64,000 bases of DNA from a bacterium (GCA_021800275.1 JAJYZB010000012.1:1-64000), one strand, 5' to 3'. Positions 52,239 to 62,042 are shown, numbered from the stretch's first letter. Numbers and translations: made by a program. The notes: a model not told the origin generated them from the letters alone.

Positions 52239-53107
52239 TGGAAGATTTTCATTCACAGCAAATTGTTCTTGAATTATCTGTTCTTGGTTCGGACAGAAAA
52301 GGGGTTGTTTCTGAAATAACGGGATATCTTTTTCGAAACAAAGGAAATATCGAGCAGATCACCCAAAACGTGGCAAATGATTGGTTTATGATGCATTTAG
52401 AAGCCTCGTTTCCGCGCAGTTCTTTTCAAAAAGAGGAATTTGAAAAAGGGCTTATGCGGGTCTCCAATTCTTTAAACATGGAGATCAAAATTCATTATCA
52501 AAAAAAAGAAAAAAAACGAATGGCAGTTTTTGTCACAAAAGAACTCCACTGTCTTCAAGCTATTTTAGAAGCCTTCAGGCAGAATCGTTTAAAAATTGAG
52601 ATTCCTCTCATTATCAGCAATCGAAGCGATTTAGCTCCACTTGCTGCTGAATACAAGATTGCGTTTTATAAAATCAGTTTCTCGGATCCGCAAAAACGCG
52701 AAAAAACTGTGATTTCTCTGTTAGAAAAAAACAATATTGATTTTATAGTGTTAGCAAGGTACATGAAAATTCTTTCCCCCTCTTTTGTCTGGAGATATCC
52801 CAATAGGATTATCAATATCCATCCCTCTCTGCTCCCTGCTTTTCCTGGGGCTTTTGCTTACACTCAGGCTTATGAACGGGGAGTAAAATTGGCGGGGTGT
52901 TCAGTGCATTTTGTAACTCCAGATTTAGATCAGGGACCTATTATCTGCCAGGATGCGTTTCAGATTTATCCCGAAGATACTTTGAAAACGATTCGTTCTA
53001 AAGGGCAGAAATTGGAAGCCCGTCTGCTTTTAAAAGGGATACATTTATTTTTAAAGGGAAAACTTGAAGTTTATTGGGGAAAAGTTAGACTCAAATCTAT
53101 TCAATAG
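52238..53107 (+). CDS. purU: Formyltetrahydrofolate deformylase
   Basis: PurU hydrolyses 10-formyl-THF to formate, which balances one-carbon pools and feeds PurT. The N-terminal ACT-like domain covers residues ~1-85 (LELSVLGSDRKGVVSEITGY). The formyltransferase-like domain follows, with FIVLARYMKILSPSFVWRYP and the catalytic set in INIHPSLLPAFPGAFAYTQA (Asn, His) and HFVTPDLDQGPIICQD (Asp). The 289-residue length is normal. It overlaps the DUF1848 gene by one base, so the two are coupled. Confidence 0.93.
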   Translation: MEDFHSQQIVLELSVLGSDRKGVVSEITGYLFRNKGNIEQITQNVANDWFMMHLEASFPRSSFQKEEFEKGLMRVSNSLNMEIKIHYQKKEKKRMAVFVTKELHCLQAILEAFRQNRLKIEIPLIISNRSDLAPLAAEYKIAFYKISFSDPQKREKTVISLLEKNNIDFIVLARYMKILSPSFVWRYPNRIINIHPSLLPAFPGAFAYTQAYERGVKLAGCSVHFVTPDLDQGPIICQDAFQIYPEDTLKTIRSKGQKLEARLLLKGIHLFLKGKLEVYWGKVRLKSIQ

Positions 53108-53120
53108 GAAGGTCCTGGAA

Positions 53121-54434
53121 ATGGTGATTATGGAAAAAAGAAAAAGTTTGAAACCGCTTTTTTTCTTTTTTCTTTTTTCTTTTTTTTCTCTGCATTTTGT
53201 CCTAGCTAAACCAGTTGACAAGAAAAAGATATTAAGTTTAAAAGATTGTATAGCCCTTGGATTAAAAGATAAGCCAGGTCTAAAAGCTGCTCGAGAAAAC
53301 TTGAAAGCTTATCTGGCAGAGAAAGGGATGGCTTTAAGTTATTATTTTCCTGATCTTGAGATGGATTCCAATTATTTTCGCGGGAATTTTTTCCAGGTTG
53401 AAGGTCCGCTTTCAGAGATTTTCCCTGGAATTTTTACGGTATATGACACTCAATTCTCCGCCAATTATGTATTCGAAGATTTCGGCGAAAGATATGCCAT
53501 GGTTGGAAAAGCCGAGGCAAAAGTTGAACAAGCGTCTGCGGAATTTCAAAAAAAGCGACTGGCCGCTATTTTTCACATTTCAAAAGCATACTTCAATTTG
53601 CTTAAAGCGCAGACAGTTCTAAAATTAAGGAGAGATGATTTAAGGGCTGCCCAGAAGAATTTACTCCGCGCAGGAGTGCTTGTGCGCACAGGACAGAGGT
53701 CAAGAATCGTTTTATCTGAAGCCGAAGTTGCCTGCGATACCGCGCAGTACAATCTGCTGAGAGCAAAACACCAGATTGTGGATGCAGAGAATCATTTAAA
53801 TCAAGAGATGGGTCTTCCCAATTCTTCTCACTACCAGATCAAAAATGAAACTCATTTATTTTCAATCCATTTTAGTTTAGTGAAAGCCCTGGCTCTTGCT
53901 TTTCGCCTTAATCCCGATTTATTAGCTCAAAAAGCGAAAGTCAAAGAATCACAAGCAGAAATCGCTGAAGCCGCCGCGAAAAAATGGCCTGTTTTATCAG
54001 GGAGCGCCAGTTATGGCTGGGTTGATGAAGTTTTTCCTCCTAAATTTTCGACCTGGACTTTTGGAATATCTTTAAACTGGCCCTTTTTCAATGGTGGCCG
54101 TTTGAATGAAGAAATTTCTGCAGCTAAAGCTCTCAAAAAACGGGCAGAGGATAAAGAAAATGCTTTGATTTTAAGAATTGAGAATCGCATTGAACAGAAT
54201 TACATGGCTGTTAGAGACGCCCATGCCGAGTTAAAAGCCTCAAAGATTGAATATAAAGCGTCTGAAGAGAATTATCGCCTTGCTGTTGAAAGATATAAAT
54301 TTGGATTAGCTTCTTCAGTGAATCTGGCTTTTGCTCGAGCCAATCTTTCTCTTGCTGCTGTCCATCGGGCACAGGCGCAGTCCGATCTGCGAATATCTGA
54401 AGCAGCAGTGTATTATTCTATTGGACTGCCTTAG
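53121..54434 (+). CDS. TolC-type outer-membrane efflux protein (first copy)
   Basis: A signal peptide (PLFFFFLFSFFSLHFVLA) precedes the two OEP repeats of TolC-type channels. Typical pieces are LSLKDCIALGLKDKPGLKAA, AIFHISKAYFNLLKAQTVLK and VALAFRLNPDLLAQKAKVKE-like segments, then TFGISLNWPFFNGGRLNEEI. The product has 437 residues. Start ATG 53121 follows GGAAGG with 7-base spacing; a second ATG at 53130 is possible. It begins 13 bases after purU, so it is in the same transcript. Confidence 0.85.
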   Translation: MVIMEKRKSLKPLFFFFLFSFFSLHFVLAKPVDKKKILSLKDCIALGLKDKPGLKAARENLKAYLAEKGMALSYYFPDLEMDSNYFRGNFFQVEGPLSEIFPGIFTVYDTQFSANYVFEDFGERYAMVGKAEAKVEQASAEFQKKRLAAIFHISKAYFNLLKAQTVLKLRRDDLRAAQKNLLRAGVLVRTGQRSRIVLSEAEVACDTAQYNLLRAKHQIVDAENHLNQEMGLPNSSHYQIKNETHLFSIHFSLVKALALAFRLNPDLLAQKAKVKESQAEIAEAAAKKWPVLSGSASYGWVDEVFPPKFSTWTFGISLNWPFFNGGRLNEEISAAKALKKRAEDKENALILRIENRIEQNYMAVRDAHAELKASKIEYKASEENYRLAVERYKFGLASSVNLAFARANLSLAAVHRAQAQSDLRISEAAVYYSIGLP

Positions 54435-54513
54435 TTGACGTCATTTATCTGTTAGAAGAAATTTTTGCCCCAAAGGATCTTAAGAATTTCTATTGAAACC
54501 TTAAAAGGTAAAA

Positions 54514-55866
54514 ATGTTAATATTTTTAAATATTAAGAATTTTAAAGAGTTTCTTTCTCGCATGTCCATTTTTTCATTGGTTTTCGCGCTGACTGCCACT
54601 TTTTTCTTTGCCTTTCAGGTTTGCGCCGCTGCCCAGGGTGACTCTGGTTTAAGACAAGGAAACCAAACTTACACTTTAAATCAGTTGCTTCATATCGCAG
54701 TGCAGTATCACCCTCTTTTGAAAGAGGCGGAGGGGGTTATTCAGCAGGAAAAAGGGCTTGAAGGAGAAGCTTATTCCTCTTATTTCCCTCAGATCAACTT
54801 TCAGTCCAGTTATGAAAGGGCAAATGCTCTTGGAGGGCTTTTTGGAGCGACTATTCCTTTTACAGTTTATGATACCGGTGGAACTTTAAGCCAGCTCATC
54901 ACGGATTTTGGTCATACGGGCGCTCTAGTCCGCGCCAGTAAAGAGTCTTTGTTAGAGTCGCAGGAGAATTATAATTCCACTTTGCAGCAAATTTTGTTCA
55001 ATGTTTATCAGGCTTATTATCAAATTTTAGAGAATCATGCGGATCTCAAAGTTCAGGAAAGTTCAGTGACTGACTTAAAAAAACATTTAGGACAGGCTGA
55101 AGGGTTTTATCGGGTGGGGACTCAGCCTAAAATTGATGTGACTCAGGCTGAAGTTAATCTGACAAATGGCGAGTATGCTCTTGTTCAGGCGGAGAATAGT
55201 CTGGATATTGCCTGGACTAATCTTGCAGCAGCCGTAGGGAAACCGAATTTGAAACGTTTTAAGATCAATGATCAATTAAAATTTGAAAATTATCCGATGA
55301 CTCTTCAGAAAGCTCTAGAAACAGCTTATCATGTTCGTCCTGATTTTCTAGCCCTTGAGGCAGAAGTTAAAGCTCAGAAAGCGAATCTAGAAGCAGTCTC
55401 AAAACAGAATTATCCGGTTCTTTCGGGAAGCGCTGGATATGGATGGAGAAATTCTTTTTTCCCTCCTGGAACCGCTTTCTGGAATTTAGGTGTGAATTTA
55501 AATTTTCCTTTGTTTGATGGGTTTAAGGAAACCAGCCAAATTCAAACTGCCAAAGGGGTGGTGGATCAGATCCAGGCAGAACTGGATAATTTAAAGTTAA
55601 CGATTCATCAGGCTGTCCAGCAGGCGTTTTTAAATTTAAAAGCCTCTCGGACCAATTTAAAAGTGGCTGCAGCAGGCTTGAAATACGCTGCGGAAAATTT
55701 TCATCTGGCAGATGGGAGCTATCGAGTTGGGACCGCTAATTATTTGCAGTATGAAGACGCAGAAGTGGCTCTTGTGCAGGCAAAAACAAACTATATTCAG
55801 GCTTTGGCGAATTACAATATTGATGTCGCTTCTTTAAAGCAGGCGATGGGGGTTTTAAAACAGTGA
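54514..55866 (+). CDS. TolC-type outer-membrane efflux protein (second copy)
   Basis: The 450-residue product has an N-terminal hydrophobic signal (FSLVFALTATFFFAFQVCAA) and the OEP pattern YTLNQLLHIAVQYHPLLKEA, LFNVYQAYYQILENHADLKV, then FWNLGVNLNFPLFDGFKETS. The outer-membrane channel would export substrates taken over from the adaptor. It overlaps the MacA-like gene by 4 bp. AAAGG lies 6 bases before the ATG, within a small inverted repeat (ACCTT/AAGGT). Confidence 0.88.
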   Translation: MLIFLNIKNFKEFLSRMSIFSLVFALTATFFFAFQVCAAAQGDSGLRQGNQTYTLNQLLHIAVQYHPLLKEAEGVIQQEKGLEGEAYSSYFPQINFQSSYERANALGGLFGATIPFTVYDTGGTLSQLITDFGHTGALVRASKESLLESQENYNSTLQQILFNVYQAYYQILENHADLKVQESSVTDLKKHLGQAEGFYRVGTQPKIDVTQAEVNLTNGEYALVQAENSLDIAWTNLAAAVGKPNLKRFKINDQLKFENYPMTLQKALETAYHVRPDFLALEAEVKAQKANLEAVSKQNYPVLSGSAGYGWRNSFFPPGTAFWNLGVNLNFPLFDGFKETSQIQTAKGVVDQIQAELDNLKLTIHQAVQQAFLNLKASRTNLKVAAAGLKYAAENFHLADGSYRVGTANYLQYEDAEVALVQAKTNYIQALANYNIDVASLKQAMGVLKQ

Positions 55867-57233
55867 AAAAATGGTTCGTTTTAGTTATTCTTATTCTAGT
55901 TGTTTTGGGATTTTGGTTTTATCTCCATAGAAAAGACGGGGTGAACTATCAAACAGCAAAAGTAAAGGATGGTCCTCTTGTGGTCAAAGTGGAAGCTACT
56001 GGAGTATTGGATCCAGTTGGAAACACAACGGTAAATTCAGATGGAACTGTGACTGGTGGGATTACAGTTGGAGCTCAGGTGACTGGGTTGATCTCTAATG
56101 TTTATGTGGGATTTAATTCCCATGTTAAAAAAGGGGAGCTTTTAGCTTTAATTGACCCTCGCACATATCAGGAAATAGTGAACCAGGATGAAGCCAGTCT
56201 TGCCAGCGCTGAGGCAAATCTGGCTGTTTCCCAGACCAATGTGGAGAATGCTAAAGCTCTTTATGAACAAGATCTGGCAAATCAGAACAGCTTGATCGCT
56301 CAAGAAAAAAAGGATCAAGCGACTATGGATAATAATAAAATTAATTATCATCGGGAAATTATTCTGGTGAAAGAAAAATATGATTCAAGGCAGAATCTGG
56401 ACAACAGCTTATATGCGTATCTTGCCAGTAAAGCCCAGGTTGAATCCGATCAAGCGCTGATCCGTCAGGGAGAAGCTAAATTAACTTCAGCAAAAATTCA
56501 GATACAAACCGCATTAAAGCAGGTGCAGCTGCAGAGGGCAGTCATTCTTCAGGCAAAAGCCCGATTAGCTCAAGATCAGGCTAATCTGAATTACTGCAAA
56601 ATTGTTTCTCCTGTGAATGGAATTGTGATTGCCGTGAATACGGCTGTAGGACAGACCGTTGTTTCCAGCTTTCAAAGCCCGGATCTGTTTGTGATTGCAA
56701 AAAGTTTAAAAAGCATGCAGATTGATGCTCTTGTGGATGAAGCTGATATAGCCCAGATTCATAAAGGGCAGAGGGTCGAATTTCATGTGGATGCTTATCC
56801 TAATCAGTTGTTTATTGGGAAAGTTTATCAGATACGGAAAAATCCGATTGTGCAGTCAACTGTGGTTAATTATGATGTGATAGTATATGTCAAAAATCCA
56901 GGGGAAAAGCTGCTGCCTGGAATGACAGCAGACACTAATTTTATTGTGGCTCAGAAAAAGAGCGTTTTGGAGATTCCAAATCGAGCCCTTTTATTTACCC
57001 CTCCTTCTCCTTCTGGGTCTTCTAATTCAAGTCCATTTTATATCGCATCCCAGAAAAAAACAGTTCCCCATGTATGGATTTTAGAAAATGGAAAGTCGGT
57101 CCGCAGAAATTTGAAAACAGGACTTGCGAACAGTTCTTATACTCAAGTTTTATCAGGCGTAAAACCAGGGGAAGAAGTGATTATTGGGATAAAGTCCGCG
57201 AAAAAGCAGAGAAATCCGTTCACCACTTTTTAA
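55863..57233 (+). CDS. MacA-type periplasmic adaptor (HlyD family)
   Basis: The adaptor joins an inner-membrane pump to a TolC channel. The 456-residue product has a single N-terminal anchor (WFVLVILILVVLGFWFYL), a lipoyl half (TVTGGITVGAQVTGLISNVY, then VKKGELLALIDP), a long coiled-coil arm (~residues 110-250), the second lipoyl half (VSPVNGIVIAVNTAVGQTVV), and the beta-barrel region (RVEFHVDAYPNQLFIGKVYQ). The GTG start overlaps the TolC-type stop (GTGA). It precedes the MacB ATPase by 12 bp. Confidence 0.92.
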   Translation: MKKWFVLVILILVVLGFWFYLHRKDGVNYQTAKVKDGPLVVKVEATGVLDPVGNTTVNSDGTVTGGITVGAQVTGLISNVYVGFNSHVKKGELLALIDPRTYQEIVNQDEASLASAEANLAVSQTNVENAKALYEQDLANQNSLIAQEKKDQATMDNNKINYHREIILVKEKYDSRQNLDNSLYAYLASKAQVESDQALIRQGEAKLTSAKIQIQTALKQVQLQRAVILQAKARLAQDQANLNYCKIVSPVNGIVIAVNTAVGQTVVSSFQSPDLFVIAKSLKSMQIDALVDEADIAQIHKGQRVEFHVDAYPNQLFIGKVYQIRKNPIVQSTVVNYDVIVYVKNPGEKLLPGMTADTNFIVAQKKSVLEIPNRALLFTPPSPSGSSNSSPFYIASQKKTVPHVWILENGKSVRRNLKTGLANSSYTQVLSGVKPGEEVIIGIKSAKKQRNPFTTF

Positions 57234-57245
57234 GGAAGTTAATTC

Positions 57246-57926
57246 ATGAGCCTTATTCGCCTGGAAGAGATCAAAAAAGATTACCGTTTAGACGGAGTGA
57301 TTGTCCCTGCTCTGCAGGGAATAAATTTAGAGATTAATCAGGGGGAGTTTTTCTGCATGATGGGAGCCAGCGGCTCAGGAAAATCAACTTTAATGAATTT
57401 GATCAGCTGCATGGATCGTCCAACCAGCGGAAAATATATTTTAGAAGGAGAGGATGTGTCTCAACTGGATAAAAATGCCCTTGCTCATTTGCGAAATAAA
57501 ACGATAGGGCTCGTGTTTCAAAATTTTAATCTTCTCTCTTCTGCCACTGCCCTTGAGAATGTGGAACTTCCCCTTCTCTATGGAGGTGTGCCTGCTGTAG
57601 AAAGAGTTAAAACAGCGAAGCAGCTTCTTGAAAAAGTTGGTTTAGGTGACAGACTTCATCATTACCCCACACAGCTTTCAGGAGGACAGCAGCAGAGGGT
57701 TGCTATTGCCAGGGCTCTGGTCAACAGTCCAAAAATTTTAATGGCTGATGAACCGACCGGAAATTTGGATTCTCAGACCAGTGATGATATAATGGCTATG
57801 CTGACCCAGCTTAACAAAGATGGGTTGACAGTTATTCTGGTGACCCATGAGCCCGATGTGGCTAGGTACTCTAAACGGGTTGTTTTAATGAAAGACGGAA
57901 AGATCTTGAAAGAGGAAAAAAGATGA
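57246..57926 (+). CDS. MacB/LolD-type ABC transporter ATPase
   Basis: The 226-residue ATPase has Walker A MGASGSGKSTLMNLISCMDR, the Q-loop region IGLVFQNFNLLSSATALENV, signature LSGGQQQRVAIARALVNSPK, Walker B ILMADEPTGNLDSQT, and the H-loop VILVTHEPDVARYSKRVVLM. It belongs to the LolD/MacB ATPase group, in which ATP hydrolysis on the cytoplasmic side drives a periplasmic mechanical pump. It overlaps the permease by 4 bp; here ATPase and permease are separate proteins rather than one MacB chain. Confidence 0.94.
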   Translation: MSLIRLEEIKKDYRLDGVIVPALQGINLEINQGEFFCMMGASGSGKSTLMNLISCMDRPTSGKYILEGEDVSQLDKNALAHLRNKTIGLVFQNFNLLSSATALENVELPLLYGGVPAVERVKTAKQLLEKVGLGDRLHHYPTQLSGGQQQRVAIARALVNSPKILMADEPTGNLDSQTSDDIMAMLTQLNKDGLTVILVTHEPDVARYSKRVVLMKDGKILKEEKR

Positions 57927-59137
57927 ATTTTTTAAGTTTTTTAAAAGTGGCTTTAACGGCTATATCGCGCAATCGTTTAAGAGCTTTTTTAACCATTTTA
58001 GGAATTTTGATTGGAGTAGGGGCTGTGATTGCCATGATGGCTATTGGAAATGGAGCAAAAGCTAAGCTGGAAGCCCAGTTAAACAGCATGGGAACCAATA
58101 TGCTGTTTATTCATCCAGGAGCCATTACTGCAGGAGGAGTCAGACAGTGGGGAGCAGGGCAGAAATTTTATCCTTCAGATGTAAAAGCTGTCCGTCAAAA
58201 CTGTCCTGCTGTGGCTTATGCTGCTCCTTCTATTGAAAAGGTTGAGACTGCCACCACCGGTCATGAGAATTGGACCACCCAGATTATTGGCGTGGATCCG
58301 GATTATTTTATCATTCGAAACTGGAATGTGGCTGCAGGCAGATTAATTACCCATCAGGATGTTTCAGGAGGAGCTTTAGTTTGTTTGATCGGACAAACTG
58401 CCATGCAGAATCTTTTTGGGAGTGAAGATCCAATAGGAAAAATTGTCCAGATTAAAGATGTGCCTTTACGTGTTGTCGGAATTCTTGCGAAAAAAGGAGA
58501 AACCCCTTTTGGGCAGGACCAGGATGACTGTATTATGGTTCCTTACACCACGTTAATGAGAAGGATTATTGGAACCCCTAATATTGGAGGTTTGATGGTT
58601 TCTGCCACTTCTTCTAAAAATATTCCTGAAGCTGAAGCTGAAATTTCAGCTCTTCTTCGTCAGAGACATCATTTGGCTCCCTGGCAGCCGAATGATTTTA
58701 TGGTTATTTCCTTAAATTCTTTTGTGCAGATGAAAGAAGCTGCAACCAGTGTGATCATGCTGCTTTTAGGAAGTGTTGCAGGGATCTCTCTTCTGGTGGG
58801 AGGCATAGGGATCATGAATATTATGCTGGTGAGTGTGACAGAAAGAACCCGCGAGATTGGGATTAGGATGGCAGTTGGGGCAACAGAACAAGATATTTTG
58901 ATGCAGTTTCTCATTGAATCCCTTGCCCTGTCTATCGCTGGAGGGATTTTAGGAATGATTTTAGGGAGCGCTGCAGCCATTGTTATTTCAAAAGTGGCGG
59001 GATGGAATGTGGTCATTTCACCCAGCTCAATTATTTTAGCGTTTACTTTTTCGGCAGGCATCGGAATTTTCTTTGGTTATTATCCTGCCATGAAAGCCAG
59101 CCAACTGGATCCAATTGAGGCTCTGCGGTATCAATGA
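57923..59137 (+). CDS. MacB-type permease (FtsX family)
   Basis: The 404-residue product has the MacB permease layout: one N-terminal membrane helix (RAFLTILGILIGVGAVIAMM), a large periplasmic domain (~residues 40-280), and three C-terminal helices ending with the conserved SVTERTREIGIRMAVGATEQ and FGYYPAMKASQLDPIEALRY. With the ATPase and adaptor it forms an ABC efflux pump. It overlaps both neighbours by 4 bp. Confidence 0.94.
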   Translation: MNFLSFLKVALTAISRNRLRAFLTILGILIGVGAVIAMMAIGNGAKAKLEAQLNSMGTNMLFIHPGAITAGGVRQWGAGQKFYPSDVKAVRQNCPAVAYAAPSIEKVETATTGHENWTTQIIGVDPDYFIIRNWNVAAGRLITHQDVSGGALVCLIGQTAMQNLFGSEDPIGKIVQIKDVPLRVVGILAKKGETPFGQDQDDCIMVPYTTLMRRIIGTPNIGGLMVSATSSKNIPEAEAEISALLRQRHHLAPWQPNDFMVISLNSFVQMKEAATSVIMLLLGSVAGISLLVGGIGIMNIMLVSVTERTREIGIRMAVGATEQDILMQFLIESLALSIAGGILGMILGSAAAIVISKVAGWNVVISPSSIILAFTFSAGIGIFFGYYPAMKASQLDPIEALRYQ

Positions 59138-60435
59138 AAAAAAGTTTTTTGATTTTACCGCTGTTGTTTTTTGCGTTCACTTCTTTTGTTCATGCTGCAG
59201 GCTTTCGGAAAATATACTCTCGCATCACTTTGAAACAGTGCGAGAAAATTGCTCTTTCTAAACAACCCGAACTTTTGATTGCTCGAGAGAAAGTTTTAGC
59301 TCAAAAAGGGGCTGTTGAAGTCGCTAAAAGCCAAATTTATCCTTTTCTTATTGGATCAGGAGAGTTTGTTCATAATACCCCAACCTTAAACGCGATTTTT
59401 GGTCCCTTTGTTTTTCCTATTGACGCAAACAATAGTTTTACGACTTCTCTTGAACTGCAGTATCCTTTATATAATGGGGGGAGACTTGGAAACAAAGTAA
59501 AGTTTGCCCGAAAAAATTTGTCCAGTATCAAATCTCAAGAGGGAGAAGTCAGGCTTTCAGTATTGTTAAATACAAGGATTTTTTATGAAAAAGCGATTTT
59601 AGCAAAAGAGATGCTGAAAACAGAGCGTTGGGATTATAATGGTCGGGCATTCAATGAAAATTCTTCTGAGGAGCTTTATAAAACAGGTCAGGTTCCCAAG
59701 TTGATTTATCGAAATTCTGTTATTTTATTAAGAAGGGCAAAAATAGATTTAATTAAAGCAGAGCTGCAGTATAAAAGCAGCCTGGATAATCTGGCTTTTG
59801 CTGTAGGATTAAACCCTGGAGAAATTAAATCTGTAAAAGGAAATTTTGTCAGAACTTTTTTCTTTCCCTCTTATCATCATCTGATTCAGAAAGCTTACCA
59901 GAATCGCCCCCTGATTAAAGAAGATGAAGCTAAATTAGAGGCTGAAGAGATACAGCTTAAGATCGCGAAATCCGTCAATTCTCCTAATATTTCTTTGTTT
60001 GCAGCTGAGACTTATTCCACCCGTCCTTTTGTTCCTTTTTTTCCGTACTATCAAAATCAAGCAGGGGTTAATGTTTCCTGGCCCTTCCACTGGGGGGAGC
60101 AGAATGGAGAAGTAAAACAAGCCCGAGCAGAAATTAGAGCTGCTCGGAATCAACTGCAAGAAGATAAAGAGCAGATTGCGGATCAAATCAAAGTGGCTTA
60201 TCGGAATGCAAAAGAAGCTTTTGAACAAGCGCAGTCCAGTATGTTGAATGTGCAGGCAGGCAGGAAAAGTTTTGATAATGCTCAAGCTGCATTTGCCAAT
60301 CAGCTTATTGACAGCGCCCAGTTAGATGAAACCACCAGTTTATTGGATCAAGCCCAGAGTGATTATTTAAATTCACTCTATCATTACGAAATCGCTTTAT
60401 CGGAACTGGAGTATGAAGAAGGGGATTTGAAGTGA
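59134..60435 (+). CDS. TolC-type outer-membrane efflux protein (third copy)
   Basis: After a signal peptide (FLILPLLFFAFTSFVHAAG), the 433-residue product shows the OEP pattern RITLKQCEKIALSKQPELLI, LNTRIFYEKAILAKEMLKTE and AGVNVSWPFHWGEQNGEVKQ. Its sequence is clearly different from the two other copies. It overlaps macB and the cytochrome gene by 4 bp each. Whether it pairs with MacAB or with EmrAB further on cannot be told. Confidence 0.86.
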   Translation: MKKSFLILPLLFFAFTSFVHAAGFRKIYSRITLKQCEKIALSKQPELLIAREKVLAQKGAVEVAKSQIYPFLIGSGEFVHNTPTLNAIFGPFVFPIDANNSFTTSLELQYPLYNGGRLGNKVKFARKNLSSIKSQEGEVRLSVLLNTRIFYEKAILAKEMLKTERWDYNGRAFNENSSEELYKTGQVPKLIYRNSVILLRRAKIDLIKAELQYKSSLDNLAFAVGLNPGEIKSVKGNFVRTFFFPSYHHLIQKAYQNRPLIKEDEAKLEAEEIQLKIAKSVNSPNISLFAAETYSTRPFVPFFPYYQNQAGVNVSWPFHWGEQNGEVKQARAEIRAARNQLQEDKEQIADQIKVAYRNAKEAFEQAQSSMLNVQAGRKSFDNAQAAFANQLIDSAQLDETTSLLDQAQSDYLNSLYHYEIALSELEYEEGDLK

Positions 60436-62042
60436 AGGGTTATTTTACACGATCTTTTTTCATTTTGTCAGGGATGATACTGGTTGGATTCGTTCTTTTG
60501 GGACAGTTTTTTTTCCCTGGTGGCAGAGTTTCAGCCCGAACTCTCTTTAGGTCAACTGGGTCTCATCATTTTATGTGGAAGAAGGGGGCAAAAAATCGCA
60601 GCAGCTCAAATGCTTGTTTGAAATGTCATGTGATTCCAGGGATAAGACATAGCATTATGTGGAGAGTTTTTTCGCGTAATTTGAAAGAGGGGAAATTTCC
60701 TCAGTATCACCACAATGCCTGTTTGTTCTGCCATATCAGGCATGAACTCCCTGTTCCTCCTCGAATCACACATTTTGCTTTTTTAAGACATGCGACCATT
60801 GGCGGGGTTACAGCAGTTCATACGCTCTGCCAGAAATGTCATACTTCTCCTGAACACCATCCGATTATTCAAGCCCCTGATATCCAAAATCAGTTTGAAA
60901 AATTTTATGTAGGCGGATCAGCCATGCCCTTGATTTTCCCTGGGCACAAAGTATTTATTGGAAAACACCCGCAGGAAAGCGTTTTATTAGGAAGTAAATT
61001 AAAAGAGTTTCCTCATATAGAATGCACAGACTGCCATAATGCTCATCTTGCCACTCGGGCAGAACCTTTAAGAGGGGCAAAAGGAATTATGGATATTAAT
61101 GGAAAACCTGTGGCAGTTGGATTTGGGACTGCTCATCCACTCATGAATCCTCCTGTTTATGCAATTTGTTTTCGCTGCCATGGACCAACCTATCAGTGGA
61201 TAACCCCTTATCCTGATCCCCCGTATGATATGTTTCCACCTGGATATACGAATCAATTTAAAGAGTTTAATCCAAAAAGCCGTATGTTTCTGCAGCCCAA
61301 TTTAAGAAATACTTCCTGGATGCCTGTAGTTTATCCAGGGAAAAATAAGTCTAAAGGGCTGAACTGGCAGCTGACAACTGCGACTCATGGGGAATTAAAT
61401 GTGCATTCAACCATAGAATGCACAGACTGTCACAACAATAATGCTTTTTCAAAAGTTCATGGGCGTGTTCTGCTTTCCATGGGAAGTTATAAAGATCCAG
61501 CAGGCCCTCATGGTTCTATTTATCATCGGATTTTAAGGGCTCCTTACACTTTTAAGGTGGGAACAGCCACTCGTTCTCCTTTTACCCAGTACAATCCTAA
61601 AAATTTTGCTCTATGTTTTAACTGCCACAATGAAAAAGCGTTTGATGGAGGCAGATGGGATAAGCATACAGGGTTTTATTCTAAAAAGTTTGGTAATTTG
61701 CATTATCTGCATTTAACTGGAGAAGGGGGAAAACTGCCGGCGTATGAATCCTGCGCTGAGTGTCATTATGATGTTCACAGCAATGTGATGACTGATACGA
61801 CGTTTTTTATTTTTCACGGAATTTCTCGGAAGAGTCAGGATACTCATCTGCTCTGGTTTTATCCAGGAGTTAAAGGAGTGGGAAATCAATTTTTAAGAAC
61901 TCTTGGTTATCAAAATGAAATACTGGGTTATAAAAATGCAGCAGATCACCCGATCTGGATAAAGAATGCAATGCATGCAACCTGTCTCATGGTTTGTCAT
62001 GATCATGTCATGGATTTTCACTACGGAGGTCCCCAGAAATGA
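60432..62042 (+). CDS. Multiheme c-type cytochrome (8 CxxCH + 1 Cx3CH)
   Basis: The 536-residue product has an N-terminal anchor or signal (SFFILSGMILVGFVLLGQFF) and eight CxxCH motifs: CLKCH (62-66), CLFCH (97-101), CQKCH (133-137), CTDCH, CFRCH, a second CTDCH, CFNCH and CAECH, plus a Cx3CH at 518-523. Many other His residues could be axial ligands, suggesting His/His hemes. It is probably periplasmic or membrane-tethered and carries electrons. I do not recognise the exact family. It overlaps the TolC-type gene before it and the EmrA-like gene after it by 4 bp each, so all three are co-translated. No heme-biogenesis gene is nearby. Confidence 0.9.
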   Translation: MKGYFTRSFFILSGMILVGFVLLGQFFFPGGRVSARTLFRSTGSHHFMWKKGAKNRSSSNACLKCHVIPGIRHSIMWRVFSRNLKEGKFPQYHHNACLFCHIRHELPVPPRITHFAFLRHATIGGVTAVHTLCQKCHTSPEHHPIIQAPDIQNQFEKFYVGGSAMPLIFPGHKVFIGKHPQESVLLGSKLKEFPHIECTDCHNAHLATRAEPLRGAKGIMDINGKPVAVGFGTAHPLMNPPVYAICFRCHGPTYQWITPYPDPPYDMFPPGYTNQFKEFNPKSRMFLQPNLRNTSWMPVVYPGKNKSKGLNWQLTTATHGELNVHSTIECTDCHNNNAFSKVHGRVLLSMGSYKDPAGPHGSIYHRILRAPYTFKVGTATRSPFTQYNPKNFALCFNCHNEKAFDGGRWDKHTGFYSKKFGNLHYLHLTGEGGKLPAYESCAECHYDVHSNVMTDTTFFIFHGISRKSQDTHLLWFYPGVKGVGNQFLRTLGYQNEILGYKNAADHPIWIKNAMHATCLMVCHDHVMDFHYGGPQK

